Below are positions 35,717 through 44,278 of a DNA stretch of 64,000 bases, piece by piece. The notes under the pieces are model-generated. The model made no database searches and was not told where the DNA came from. It worked only from the letters and a program-made list of their open reading frames with translations. Source of the DNA: V1-33 sp964523105 (GTDB taxonomy: Bacteria > Verrucomicrobiota > Verrucomicrobiia > Verrucomicrobiales > V1-33); the NCBI GenBank assembly GCA_964523105.1, contig CAZFZN010000006.1, forward strand, positions 154,324 to 218,323. The letters run 5' to 3'. The translations under genes and the position numbers were made by a program. How positions within the stretch are numbered: the stretch's first letter is position 1; every line of letters starts with the position of its first letter.

Positions 35717-38622
35717 GGCATATCGTGGTCGAGGCAGCATTCAACGCAGAGGTGGCTCTGACGGTCTTCGAGGGCGCGCTGGAAGAACTTCTCCTGCGCT
35801 TTGGCGGCGGCGGGATCGCCGCCGGAATCCGACGCGAGCTTCTTCGCCTTCTCAATCAGTGCGAGCCGCTCGGCCTGACGGTTTTCCGCCCGGCCGTGTG
35901 CCGCATCGATCTGGAAATACTGCCTGCCGTCGATCCACGTTTCCTGACAAACACTGGCGGTGTCGAGCGGATTGCCGCTCCACACAGCGAAGTCGCCGTC
36001 CTTGCCCGGCTCCAGCGAGCCAACTGACTTGTCGATGCCGAGCTGAATGGCGGGATTGATGGTGACGAACTTGAGCGCTTCCGCTTCCGGCGTGCCGCCG
36101 TATTTGACCGCTTTGGCGGCTTCGAAATTGAGGCGGCGCGCGTGGTCGGAGGAATCGGAGTTGAACGAAACGAGCACGCCGCGCTCGCGCATGATGCTGC
36201 CGGCATGCGGGATGGCGTCATAGACTTCCAGCTTGTAGGCCCACCAGTCGGAGAAGGCGGAGGCACCCGCGCCGTGCTTCGCGATTTCGTCGGCGACTTT
36301 GTAGCCTTCGAGAATGTGCTGCAGCGTCGCCACCCTGACACCGAAGCTCTCCATGACGCGGAGGAAGACGACGATCTCATCCTGACGGTAGCTGTGACAG
36401 TGAATGAGGCGCTCGCCTTTGATGATTTCGGCCAGAGCTTCCAGTTCGAGATCGCGGCGCACGGGCGGGCCGCCGTCGCGTTTTTGCTTCTCCAAAGCCT
36501 CCGCGTATTGCTTCGCCGCCGTGAAGCGGTTGGTATGAAACGCCGGCACGCCCATGCGGGTCTGGGGAAAGCGATTGCTCTCGGTCCGCGACGACTGCTT
36601 CACGTTTTCACCGAGCGCGAACTTGATGCCCGGCGGCGCGCCCGCCAGTTTCAATTCCTCCGGGCTCGCGCCCTCGCGCAGTTTGATGACACAATTCTGC
36701 CCGCCGATGGGATTGGCCGATCCATGCAGCAGATTCGCCACGGTCAATCCGCCGGCCAGTTGCTGATGGATGGTTTCCGTTTCGGAATTCACCACGTCGG
36801 CGATGCGCACCATCGCGGTGGACGGCAGCGTCGCTTCGTTCACGCCGCCGAGAATCATGCTGTGGCTGTGGCAGTCGATAAGTCCGGGAGTCACGTGAAT
36901 GCCGGGGCGGTCGATCACATGAGCATCCGGCGGCACGTCGGCAGCGGCGATGCTGCCAACGGCCCGGATTTTTCCGTCCACGATGAGCAGGCCGGCATTC
37001 TCCATGCGGCCCTGCGGTCCGCTGGTCCAGATGGTGGCCGACTTGATGTGAATGACCTTCGGCGACAGAATGGCTCCGCGATCCTGTTGGGGCGGGGAAG
37101 CGGTGAGTTGCGCGCGCAGGGTCTCCTTCTCCTTCCTTTTGTCGGACTTTCCGGCGTCAGGCTTTCCGTCCTCCGGCTTCGGCTCCGCGTCCTTTTTCTT
37201 CTCATCCCGAATTGGTCCGGAAAACTGGCGGCCATCAATCCAGACCTCGCGCACGCGCGAACCGTCGTCGAAATAGCCGCCGTTCTCCACCACCGTCAGA
37301 TGAGCGAGTTTGCCGGGCGCGATGACGCCGAGCTGACCGTCCACGCCGCACAGCCGCGCGGGAACGGTTGTCAGGGCGGCGAGGGCATCGTTCGCGCTCA
37401 GCCCCCGGGCGATGGCGAGCCTGACATTCGCCCGGAATTTGCTTTTCCGGCCGAGCCCATGCGTCGTCAGGGCGATGTCGCGGCCCTCGCGGCGCAGCAG
37501 GGCGGGATTGCCCGGCGCATGGTCCCATGCCTGCAACTGCTCCCGGGACACATCCAGCCAGTCGTCGTCCTCCGGCAACTTCGCCGCCTCCGGAAAATCC
37601 ACGGGCACAATGAACGGCGCGCCTGCGGCCCTGACCAAATCCGGACGCCGCCATTCCTGGCCGGTCGCCAGGATGAGCGGCAGCAGTTCCAGTTCCCGCG
37701 ACAACCGCACCGCCCGGTCCACCATGAGCACGCCGCCCGGCTCGAACAGCACCGGCATCGCCCGGTGGGCCGCGGGCTGCAGCGCATTGAGAGAATCCAG
37801 CAGCACCGGTCGCGGCCGCGTGTTCGGATTTGCGGCAAAATGAGCGGCGTCCGCGATCTGATGCCGCGTGTCCATGAACGTCTGGCGCACCACTGTGATC
37901 ACACCCATGAGCGAGCCCGGATACGGCCGCGGTCCGGAACTCTCACCGCGGTCGCTGCGCTGGACCTCGAGCGCGACATGCTGGAATGTGTCAGGCTGAT
38001 GGACGGCCTCCGCGGGGTTGCCTGACACGAGGGAAACGAACGTGCTCGTTCCGCGAATCACCCCGCGGTCCGGCACGATGTTCGCCGCGGTGAAGCCTTC
38101 GTGGCGCAGGGCATCCAGGGTCCTTTCATCGGGCGCATACTCCCGGGCCATGCGGCGTTCCGGCGTGACCACGGAATTTCCTCCTGACGGAACCGCAACG
38201 GACGCAGCACCGGGAAATTGCGGTCCAATGCCGGCGGTGAGATTTTCCGAGTCGAACGGAGGCTGCATGACCGTCTCGCGCGCCTCGGAGCGCGAAGCCG
38301 GCGCTTTGGAGAACGACACGTGGGCGTCGATGAATCCCGCGTAGATCGTCGTGCCCGTCATGTCGTGGACGCGCGCATCAGCCGGCACCGGAGCGTCCGC
38401 GCCCACGGCCGCGATCCTTCCATCCCGCACCACGATGGTTCCTTTTTCCAGTTCCTCGCCCGGGCGCAGCACGACACGGCCGCCGGTCAGGGCATGAACC
38501 GATGCCTCCAGCGGACGGTTTCCGGGGGGAAGGATTTCATCCGCCGATGCGAACGGCGCGGCGGAGGCGATCACCAGGAATTGAACAGCGGTGATGATGT
38601 TGGAACGGGAAAGAGGCGGCAT
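35713..38622 (-). CDS. Exported tandem amidohydrolase (two modules, only the second with HxH)
   Basis: A 969-residue protein. ATG 38622 gives an export signal (IITAVQFLVIASAAPFASA); the open frame extends 39 codons further up without family features. Module 1, ~55-470, has GTIVVRDGRIAAVGADAPVP but reads YAGFIDAHVSFSKA where HxH is expected. Module 2, ~500-940, is intact: GLIDCHSHSMILGG near 581, RLIHCHSYRQDEI, an SFNSDSSDHA aspartate region and GSLEPGKDGDFAVWSGNPL. A lysine/glutamate-rich linker (KKKDAEPKPEDGKPDAGKSD) joins them. The superfamily hydrolyses C-N bonds of cyclic or acylated compounds. The gene is first in an overlapping pair with another HxH-less homologue. Confidence 0.88.
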   Translation of the reverse strand: MPPLSRSNIITAVQFLVIASAAPFASADEILPPGNRPLEASVHALTGGRVVLRPGEELEKGTIVVRDGRIAAVGADAPVPADARVHDMTGTTIYAGFIDAHVSFSKAPASRSEARETVMQPPFDSENLTAGIGPQFPGAASVAVPSGGNSVVTPERRMAREYAPDERTLDALRHEGFTAANIVPDRGVIRGTSTFVSLVSGNPAEAVHQPDTFQHVALEVQRSDRGESSGPRPYPGSLMGVITVVRQTFMDTRHQIADAAHFAANPNTRPRPVLLDSLNALQPAAHRAMPVLFEPGGVLMVDRAVRLSRELELLPLILATGQEWRRPDLVRAAGAPFIVPVDFPEAAKLPEDDDWLDVSREQLQAWDHAPGNPALLRREGRDIALTTHGLGRKSKFRANVRLAIARGLSANDALAALTTVPARLCGVDGQLGVIAPGKLAHLTVVENGGYFDDGSRVREVWIDGRQFSGPIRDEKKKDAEPKPEDGKPDAGKSDKRKEKETLRAQLTASPPQQDRGAILSPKVIHIKSATIWTSGPQGRMENAGLLIVDGKIRAVGSIAAADVPPDAHVIDRPGIHVTPGLIDCHSHSMILGGVNEATLPSTAMVRIADVVNSETETIHQQLAGGLTVANLLHGSANPIGGQNCVIKLREGASPEELKLAGAPPGIKFALGENVKQSSRTESNRFPQTRMGVPAFHTNRFTAAKQYAEALEKQKRDGGPPVRRDLELEALAEIIKGERLIHCHSYRQDEIVVFLRVMESFGVRVATLQHILEGYKVADEIAKHGAGASAFSDWWAYKLEVYDAIPHAGSIMRERGVLVSFNSDSSDHARRLNFEAAKAVKYGGTPEAEALKFVTINPAIQLGIDKSVGSLEPGKDGDFAVWSGNPLDTASVCQETWIDGRQYFQIDAAHGRAENRQAERLALIEKAKKLASDSGGDPAAAKAQEKFFQRALEDRQSHLCVECCLDHDMP

Positions 38623-38761
38623 GGCGGGAGCACCGTGCCGCCCCCGCGCCGGTGCGCAAGTTTCCGGCAGCCTTTCCGTCGCCGCATTCACGGCGCAGCC
38701 CGGCAAGGTATTCGTCAGGGACGTTGACATCCCAATCATCGCAGGGATTGCGCATAAGCCT

Positions 38762-38877
38762 TAACGCAGGCCTCCGGCCTGCCGTGGCGCAGGGCGTCCC
38801 GCCTGTTCCGTCAACGGTCCAGCGCAGGGAGGCAGGCCGGAGGCACTGCGGAACGGCAGCCGGGACGGACTGCGTTA
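38762..38877. repeat. REP-like inverted-repeat element between divergent genes
   Basis: The element is bounded by TAACGCAG (38762-38769) and its complement CTGCGTTA (38870-38877). Just inside the left end lies GCCTCCGGCCTGCC (38770-38783), and its perfect 14-bp complement GGCAGGCCGGAGGC is at 38831-38844. The arms are themselves partly palindromic. It occupies the 337-bp gap between the amidohydrolase operon and the DUF1080 gene; the rest of that gap holds nothing I can assign. The layout resembles REP/BIME elements, and a REP-associated transposase lies 0.8 kb away. Confidence 0.65.
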
Positions 38878-38959
38878 CCCTTCCCGTCCTGGCCGCTCCG
38901 GACCTGCGCAGAAAGAATCCCTTGCCGCAGCCGGTGCGCCCCATACCGGCACGCCCGCC

Positions 38960-39610
38960 ATGAAACGCATCACCTTCATTACCGCAATCACCGCGCTCGC
39001 CCTCTGGAACGCCGGCGCTGACGAAAAGTCCGCCGACGGCTGGATTTCCCTCTTCGACGGCAAGACTCTCAACGGCTGGAAGTCCAACGAGGAGGTTCCC
39101 AACGTCTTCTCCGTGAAAGACGGCGCGCTCGTCGTGAAAGGCGGACGGGCCCACATCTTCTACGCCGGCGACGTGAAGGGCGCGAAGTTCAAAAACTTCG
39201 AGTTCAAAGCCAAAGTCCTGACCAAAAAGAACGCCAACAGTGGCATCTATTTCCACACGGAGTTCCAGGAGAAGGACTGGCCGAAGAAAGGCTACGAGTG
39301 CCAGGTGAACAACAGCTTCGACAAGGACCCGCGCCGCACCGGCAGCCTCTACGCCGTGCAGGACTTCAAGGAAACGCCGTTCAAGGACGACGAGTGGATG
39401 GACTATCACATCAAGGTGCAGGGCAAGCAAATCACCATCACCGTGAACGGCAAAGTGACCGCCGACTATACTGAGAAGGAAGGCGACGCCCGGGGAGATG
39501 CGAATCAGAAGAAAGGCCGCTGGCTCAGCGAAGGCACCTTCGCCTTCCAGGCCCACGACCCCGGCTGCGAAGTCCACTACAAGGACATTATGGTGAAGCC
39601 GCTGGATTGA
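38960..39610 (+). CDS. DUF1080 / 3-keto-disaccharide hydrolase domain protein, exported
   Basis: A 216-residue protein with signal peptide MKRITFITAITALALWNAGA and a single DUF1080 jelly-roll domain: WISLFDGKTLNGWKSNEEV at the start, FEFKAKVLTKKNANSGIYFH in the core, YECQVNNSFD, WMDYHIKVQGKQITITVNGK, and the C-terminal GTFAFQAHDPGCEVHYKDI. This family is much expanded in Verrucomicrobia and Planctomycetes. Some members cleave 3-keto-glycosides, part of an oxidation-elimination route for glycosides that also needs a sugar 3-dehydrogenase. No such dehydrogenase is adjacent; the exported PVC-type dehydrogenase gene at 4.3-8.8 kb is the only related oxidoreductase nearby. Confidence 0.95.
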   Translation: MKRITFITAITALALWNAGADEKSADGWISLFDGKTLNGWKSNEEVPNVFSVKDGALVVKGGRAHIFYAGDVKGAKFKNFEFKAKVLTKKNANSGIYFHTEFQEKDWPKKGYECQVNNSFDKDPRRTGSLYAVQDFKETPFKDDEWMDYHIKVQGKQITITVNGKVTADYTEKEGDARGDANQKKGRWLSEGTFAFQAHDPGCEVHYKDIMVKPLD

Positions 39611-39696
39611 GCCGTTCCGCCCTATTTGGCACCGCCAGCCAATTTATCACGAGTTGCCTGGAAGGATAGCGCGCCGCTTGCAGCGGCCTGCGGTGT

Positions 39697-40791
39697 TCAC
39701 TGCCGCAGTTGCCGCAGATTGTAGAGGCCCTTCCACTGTTTGCCCAGCGGGCGGGCACCGGTTTGCCGGTTCTCGCGACTGGCGCCTTTGAAGAAGTCGC
39801 GGTTTCGCGCGAACCATTCGTTGATGAATTCGCGGCTGCCGAAGATGACGCCTTGGGTGAAGTGTCTCATGCGCTGCAGCAACTGCTCGCGGCGGACGCC
39901 GGTTTCTTTTTCGAGGCGGGCCTGAACTTTCGCACTGACACCGCGGCGGATGACTGTTCCATCCTCACGTGTGCGCGGCCGCCCGGCAAGGCCGAGCATT
40001 TGCCGATAGTGGACCAGCGCCGTGAGGTGCCGCCGCTTGCGCTGCGTCGCATTTTCCACCGGTAGGGACGTGCTCCCGCACGTCCGTGACTTCACTTGAA
40101 TCGCCCGCCCATGCACCCGCTCTGCCGTGCGTCCGGTGACGCGGGCGAGGCCTTCCAGCGCTTCCACTTTCCCTGACATGGCCTCGGCGTAGCCGCTCCA
40201 GCGCCAGGTGCCGGGATCGTCAGTTAGGCCGGCGCGGACGGGGTTGAGATCAATGTAGGTGGCCATCATGCGCAGCGCTGCGTGTTCGTCCTGCACGATC
40301 GTGCTGCGGTAGCGGTCTTCCCAGAAGATGCCGACGCGGCCGGTGCGCTTGTTATACCAGCGGGTGAACCGCTGCTTCACGCGCTTCATGTATTCACTCA
40401 ACGAATACATCGCGGCCGTCTGGCGCTGCCGCCAGGCTTCGATGAGATCGTGCGCGCCGTTTTGCTGCCAGAGGTCGAGGTTCTTGCGAATCTGCCGCAT
40501 TTGCTCCGCGCCGACGGCGGCTTCGAGACGGGTGAGGAGTTCGTCGAGCGTCGGTCCGGCGGTGCCGGCATCCGGCGGGGGCGGCACGCGCAGGAGCAGG
40601 TGGAAGTGGTTGCTCATGGTGCAGTGCGTGAGGACTTCGATGCCGAGCAGCCGCGCGTAGGCGTGGAGCGTGCGGGTGAAGAATTCTTTCTCCTCGTCGC
40701 CGAGGGCGAATTCGCGACCCGCGACACGCGAGACGACATGGAACACGCCGGTCTGGGAGCCGGTGTAGGGAAAGGGACGGGGTCGTGGCAT
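39697..40791 (-). CDS. REP-associated tyrosine transposase (RAYT, IS200/Y1-like)
   Basis: A 364-residue Y1 transposase-domain protein from ATG 40791 (MPRPRPFPYTGSQTGVFHVV). The HUH metal motif is intact (MSNHFHLLLRV near residue 60). The helix with the nucleophilic tyrosine is MYSLSEYMKRVKQRFTRWYNKR, followed by GIFWEDRYRSTIV and ATYIDLNPVRAGL, all typical of RAYTs. The C-terminal third (RKRRHLTALVHYRQ, GVIFGSREFINEWF) is the extra domain seen in large PVC members. RAYTs are single-copy domesticated relatives of IS200 linked to spread of REP palindromes. It is immediately downstream of a truncated glycosyltransferase gene. Confidence 0.93.
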   Translation of the reverse strand: MPRPRPFPYTGSQTGVFHVVSRVAGREFALGDEEKEFFTRTLHAYARLLGIEVLTHCTMSNHFHLLLRVPPPPDAGTAGPTLDELLTRLEAAVGAEQMRQIRKNLDLWQQNGAHDLIEAWRQRQTAAMYSLSEYMKRVKQRFTRWYNKRTGRVGIFWEDRYRSTIVQDEHAALRMMATYIDLNPVRAGLTDDPGTWRWSGYAEAMSGKVEALEGLARVTGRTAERVHGRAIQVKSRTCGSTSLPVENATQRKRRHLTALVHYRQMLGLAGRPRTREDGTVIRRGVSAKVQARLEKETGVRREQLLQRMRHFTQGVIFGSREFINEWFARNRDFFKGASRENRQTGARPLGKQWKGLYNLRQLRQ

Positions 40792-40861
40792 AAGGCGTTG
40801 ATAATGCGCGATGGACGGGACTCTGGGAGCTGGAGGGCTATGACGGCGGGGAGGAGGAAAG

Positions 40862-41236
40862 TCAACCGCCTTTCTTTGCAAGTTCCCAGGTAACATGCGA
40901 AGCCCTGACGATTTCCTGATAAAACGGCAGCGCGTGCTCAAAGAATTCAGGGAGGAACAGAGCATCGTCTTCGAGGATCAGCGCCAGATTGCTTCCGCGG
41001 CCCCACAACTCCTGCATCACCCGCTGATGTTCCTGGGTCACGGCCCAATAGCCCGGCATGTGCGGCCAGGAGGCCGGTACCAGCGTGCGGCCCGGCGGGT
41101 AATGGTTCACGAAGACCAGCGGCAGCCGGGGAATGATGCCCGCATGCATGGCCCGCTCCAAATCACCGGCTACCGCCTGCCGCCGGTCCGTCCGGTGTGG
41201 CAGGCTGATGATGCAAATGGCATCCAGGGGAATCAT
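40862..41236 (-). CDS. Truncated GT25-like glycosyltransferase (N-terminal half)
   Basis: A 124-residue reading frame starting MIPLDAICIISLPHRTDRR, the GT25/LPS-glycosyltransferase N-terminus, with the acidic nucleotide-sugar motif LALILEDDALFLPEFF near residue 90. It stops about 30 residues later (WELAKKGG), so the acceptor half of the ~250-residue domain is missing. The ORF ends 70 bp before the RAYT start, which points to truncation at an insertion or rearrangement boundary. It follows the complete GT25 gene by 40 bp on the same strand. Probably non-functional or a remnant of a tandem pair. Confidence 0.7.
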   Translation of the reverse strand: MIPLDAICIISLPHRTDRRQAVAGDLERAMHAGIIPRLPLVFVNHYPPGRTLVPASWPHMPGYWAVTQEHQRVMQELWGRGSNLALILEDDALFLPEFFEHALPFYQEIVRASHVTWELAKKGG

Positions 41237-41276
41237 GTGCGGATGACGGTTCGGCGGAAATTCATGGCCGGGTGCC

Positions 41277-42332
41277 TCACGCCGCACTGATCCGGCGGCC
41301 GGGCAGGCGGAGGATGCGGCCCGGCGGGGATTCGGGTTGATTGAGGGGATGGGGAAAGAGGCCGTTCCAGGGATAGTCGCACCACTGGTCCAGCGGGGCT
41401 TCGGCCAGCGGCCATGCGCCAGGAGGCCACTGGCGGCGGATGCGCTCCAGGGTGATGTCGGGATGCTGGAGGGCGGGAAGTTTTTCGCGGTCCATGGCTT
41501 CACGGGCAATCATAGAGAGCCAGTCGCGCAGGCGGTCGTTGCTGGCTGCAGCTTCAGCGAGTCCGATGTCCTGCAGCGTGCCGCTAATGAGATTGTTGCC
41601 ACAGTGCAGGCGGTCGCGGACTTCCGCCGGCAGGTTGTTTTTCAATTCCGCGGGAATGAGCGTGAACGGCAGATGCTGGCTGTAAATCCAGGGGTGCCAC
41701 CACATGCGGGGATTGGTGCGCCCGCTGATGTTGCTGCTGCCCTGGTCCTGACCTGCCAGCCACCATGCGGGGCAATACACATTCCAGTCCCTCCGCTCGT
41801 GGGCCACACCGAGTTGGTGATCTATGTGCCGCCCGTGGTGAGCGATGTAGTCCGGGGCGGGCAGAATATGCTGCTGAAATCGGGCGAAGGCCTTCCGTCG
41901 CAGCATAAAGGCGTGGGTGCGGTTGATGTTCGCCCCGCGCAGCACAAACGGACGGCCCGGCACCGGCTGCGGCGTTTTGAGATGCTGCCCGCCGAGGTAA
42001 ATCTGGTCCCAGTCGTCCGGCACTTCGCGCAGCAGGCGGGAAAGCATTTCCTTCGCCCGCGGGTGGAAGCAGACGTCGTCCTCCAAACCGAGGTAGCTCT
42101 CCAGCCCGTCCATCACGGCATCATGCACCACATGCAGATGCGACATGAGACAGCCCCACGCCCCATTCCCCGCCGTCCACCACGAAGGACCTGGCGACCA
42201 GTCGCCGCTGAGGGCCTTCACCCAGCGGATGCGTTCCGCGGGGAAAAGCTCCAACTCCGCAAGGTGCGCGGCGAGTCTTTCGCGGCGGTCGGGCTTGTAG
42301 GGGAGATTGAGAATGTAGATGCGGGTGATCAT
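41277..42332 (-). CDS. Glycosyltransferase family 25 (LPS biosynthesis type)
   Basis: A 351-residue cytosolic protein. GT25 marks are RIYILNLPYKPDRRERLAAHL at the N-terminus, GAWGCLMSHLHVVHDA, the acidic LGLEDDVCFHPRAKEML motif, and WDQIYLGGQHLKTP with INRTHAFMLRRKAF. The family moves hexoses, often galactose, onto lipooligosaccharide or onto hydroxylysine of collagen-like proteins. The C-terminal ~110 residues (LPALQHPDITLERIRRQWPP onward) go beyond the usual domain and look specific. No other LPS genes are near; the truncated GT25 downstream is the only relative. Its ATG lies 44 bp from the stop of the interrupted lipoprotein gene upstream on the same strand. Confidence 0.85.
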   Translation of the reverse strand: MITRIYILNLPYKPDRRERLAAHLAELELFPAERIRWVKALSGDWSPGPSWWTAGNGAWGCLMSHLHVVHDAVMDGLESYLGLEDDVCFHPRAKEMLSRLLREVPDDWDQIYLGGQHLKTPQPVPGRPFVLRGANINRTHAFMLRRKAFARFQQHILPAPDYIAHHGRHIDHQLGVAHERRDWNVYCPAWWLAGQDQGSSNISGRTNPRMWWHPWIYSQHLPFTLIPAELKNNLPAEVRDRLHCGNNLISGTLQDIGLAEAAASNDRLRDWLSMIAREAMDREKLPALQHPDITLERIRRQWPPGAWPLAEAPLDQWCDYPWNGLFPHPLNQPESPPGRILRLPGRRISAA

Positions 42333-42778
42333 AGCTGCTCATTAATGCTCAAAGGTGCTAAATGGCGGCGCTAAACTACGGCACAGCCTCTGAAATCCGT
42401 TTTGCCACATGAGTATCGAATAAAGGATAATTATTCTCCGGTGAACTGGGCAATGAAGAGTCGTAATTATATAAATACTTAACTTTCGCAGCTTGCCCTA
42501 GGAACTTTCCGCTTCGAATTATTACTGAAGCCATGAACGGCACATCCCACGCTGAGGCTTTATCGGTAACTCCGCTAATCTCAAGAATTGTTCCAGCTGA
42601 GGTGGACCCCGATTTCCGGCCACCGGGACGCTAAACTAAGCTATCGTTGGCGGGTGTGGTGCTGGTAAGAGGTCATCTGTGGAAGATCAAGGAGAGAGTG
42701 TTCCATGTCGGAGTTTCCAATTATGTTAGACGGAGCGGAGCGGAGTCTAACATAATGGGACGCCGCGCGGGGGGCGGG

Positions 42779-43654
42779 TCATGCGGCTTTGGCAGGGACG
42801 GGAGGCCAGTCCGCCGGCGCCACCGGGGTTTGATACACCTTGTGCGGGGTTTTGTTGCCCAGCGCCTCGTGGGGCCGCCAGGTGTTGTAGCGCGTAAACC
42901 AGCGCTCCAGTCCGCCCTCCAGGGCGGGAAGGGTGCCGTGTTCATGGAGGTAGATTTCCTCGTATTTCACGCTCCGCCACAGCCGTTCGATGAAAACGTT
43001 GTCCATCCAGCGGCCCCGTCCGTCCATGCTGATTTCGATGCCCAGTTCCGTGAGCTTTCCGGTCCACAGTTCCGAGGTGAACTGGCAGCCCTGATCGGTG
43101 TTGAAGATGTCGGGGATTTTCCCGGTGCTGCGCAGTGCGGCATGGAGCGCGCGCAGGCACAGCGCGGTGTCCAGGGTGTTGGAGAGGGCCCAGCCGAGCA
43201 CCTTGCGCGAATGCCAGTCCATCACGGCACAGAGATAGGCGTGGCCGCCGGGCATGGGCACATAGGTAATGTCGGCGCACCAGACCTGATCAGGACGCCC
43301 GATGCTCACGCCGCGCAGCAGATACGGGTATTTGCGGTGCGCGTGATTGGGGAGGCTTGTGCGCGGCTGGCAATAGATGGCTTCCAGTCCCATTTCCCGC
43401 CGCAGCCGCTGCACATGCTTGCGGTTGAACAATATCCCATAATCGCGCTCCAGCAGTGTCACCAGGCGCCGGCTTCCCAGACACGGGTCGTCCAGATAGA
43501 GTTCGTCGAGCACGCGTTTGGCCCGCAGATCCTCCGCGCTCTCCGGCACCGGTTCGTAGTCCACCGACGAGCGCGCCACCTCCAGCAGCTCGCATTGTCG
43601 CCGCACGCTGATTTGGGGATGATCTTTGTCCACCAGCCCGATCCGTTCCCTCAC
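42779..43654 (-). CDS. IS3-family transposase OrfB (DDE integrase catalytic domain)
   Basis: A 291-residue transposase beginning at GTG 43654, which overlaps the orfA stop (GTGA). The HTH_21 segment HPQISVRRQCELLEVARSSV precedes the rve domain: QVWCADITYVPMPGG holds the first Asp, IFNTDQGCQFTSELW the second, and DNVFIERLWRSVKYEEIYLH the Glu. WHSRKVLGWALS and WRPHEALGNKTPHKVYQ are family signatures. It cuts and rejoins the IS ends. A start/stop overlap suggests reinitiation rather than, or besides, the programmed -1 frameshift common in IS3. Confidence 0.95.
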   Translation of the reverse strand: MRERIGLVDKDHPQISVRRQCELLEVARSSVDYEPVPESAEDLRAKRVLDELYLDDPCLGSRRLVTLLERDYGILFNRKHVQRLRREMGLEAIYCQPRTSLPNHAHRKYPYLLRGVSIGRPDQVWCADITYVPMPGGHAYLCAVMDWHSRKVLGWALSNTLDTALCLRALHAALRSTGKIPDIFNTDQGCQFTSELWTGKLTELGIEISMDGRGRWMDNVFIERLWRSVKYEEIYLHEHGTLPALEGGLERWFTRYNTWRPHEALGNKTPHKVYQTPVAPADWPPVPAKAA

Positions 43655-43947
43655 AGACCGAGCTGTTTGGACTTTTTTCGCAGGAAATCCACCTCCACGG
43701 TCAGTTGTCCTATTTTCGAGTGCAGGTCTTTGCGCTCGCGCTCAAAGTCCTCCGCCTCCGCCGAAGCGCGGCCGGCCCCGAAGACGCCGGCCGCGCCTTC
43801 CAGCATGGCTTTCTTCCATTCTGAGACTTGCACCGGGTGGACGTCGTACTCCTTGCCGATCTGCTGGACGGTCTTGATGCCCTTGAGGGCTTCGAGGGCG
43901 ACACGGGCTTTGAATTCGGGATCATGTCTTCTGCGTTTGGCTTTCAT
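43651..43947 (-). CDS. IS3-family transposase OrfA (HTH)
   Basis: A 98-residue protein from ATG 43947 (MKAKRRRHDPEFKARVALEA). It has the HTH_Tnp_1 pattern EALKGIKTVQQIGKEYDVHPVQVSEWKKAML followed by a leucine-zipper-like helix (DLHSKIGQLTVEVDFLRKKS). It recognises the IS ends and forms the fused transposase or a regulator with OrfB. Confidence 0.95.
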   Translation of the reverse strand: MKAKRRRHDPEFKARVALEALKGIKTVQQIGKEYDVHPVQVSEWKKAMLEGAAGVFGAGRASAEAEDFERERKDLHSKIGQLTVEVDFLRKKSKQLGL

Positions 43948-44278
43948 GGATGATTGTGAGTTGAGGTTGGCGGGGCTTACGCCCCGCAACACGCCTCCTC
44001 AAAACCATAGCTTAGCTCCTGGCCCGAATTCCGGGGTCCACCTCAAGCAGGCAAGTTATTCTCATCGTCAACTGATCCGCCGAAAGCTTTGGACTGAGAG
44101 GCCACCCACTGGTTGCCTCCATTATATTTGAATGGAATGAGTGTTTGAACTAAAGAACCAACGGGCGCACCTGAGCGAGCCATTGCCCGGTGAGAAACCC
44201 TGCGGTCGAAGCCGATACAGGACGACAAAAAAACGGTGAATAACATCACTATCAAAGCTTTCCTGTTCATGGCGCTGA

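Larger units (their letters stand above)
42598..44045 (-). mobile_element. IS3-family insertion sequence, 1448 bp, 3-bp target duplication
   Basis: Ends are TGAGGTGGACCCC at the left and its perfect complement GGGGTCCACCTCA at the right; further inside, both ends keep related CTAAGCTAT blocks. The flanks carry AGC on both sides (42595-42597 and 44046-44048), a 3-bp duplication typical of IS3-family insertion. Inside are orfA and orfB on the minus strand with a GTGA overlap. Both ORFs and both ends look intact, so it is probably competent. Two other copies of the left end occur at 48920 and 63947. Confidence 0.93.
42376..44270 (-). pseudogene. Small lipoprotein gene interrupted by the IS3-family element
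   Basis: The 5' part is 44049-44270: a lipoprotein signal MNRKALIVMLFTVFLSSC with lipobox LSSC, then GFDRRVSHRAMARSGAPVGS and TLIPFKYNGGNQWV. It stops at a TGA supplied by the IS end. The 3' part is 42376-42597, in the frame ...GTILEISGVTDKASAWDV... and ...KVKYLYNYDSSLPSSP..., ending ISEAVP. Removing the IS plus one copy of the AGC target duplication joins the two in frame as a 147-residue lipoprotein, an exact fit. The gene starts 8 bp after the Rhs gene, so it is placed as an immunity or accessory protein. Function is unproven; A+T-rich like the Rhs tip. Confidence 0.8.

Noticed and set aside
42647..44131. Plus-strand 494-codon open frame across the IS
   Set aside because: Antisense to orfA and orfB, which have clear DDE and HTH motifs.
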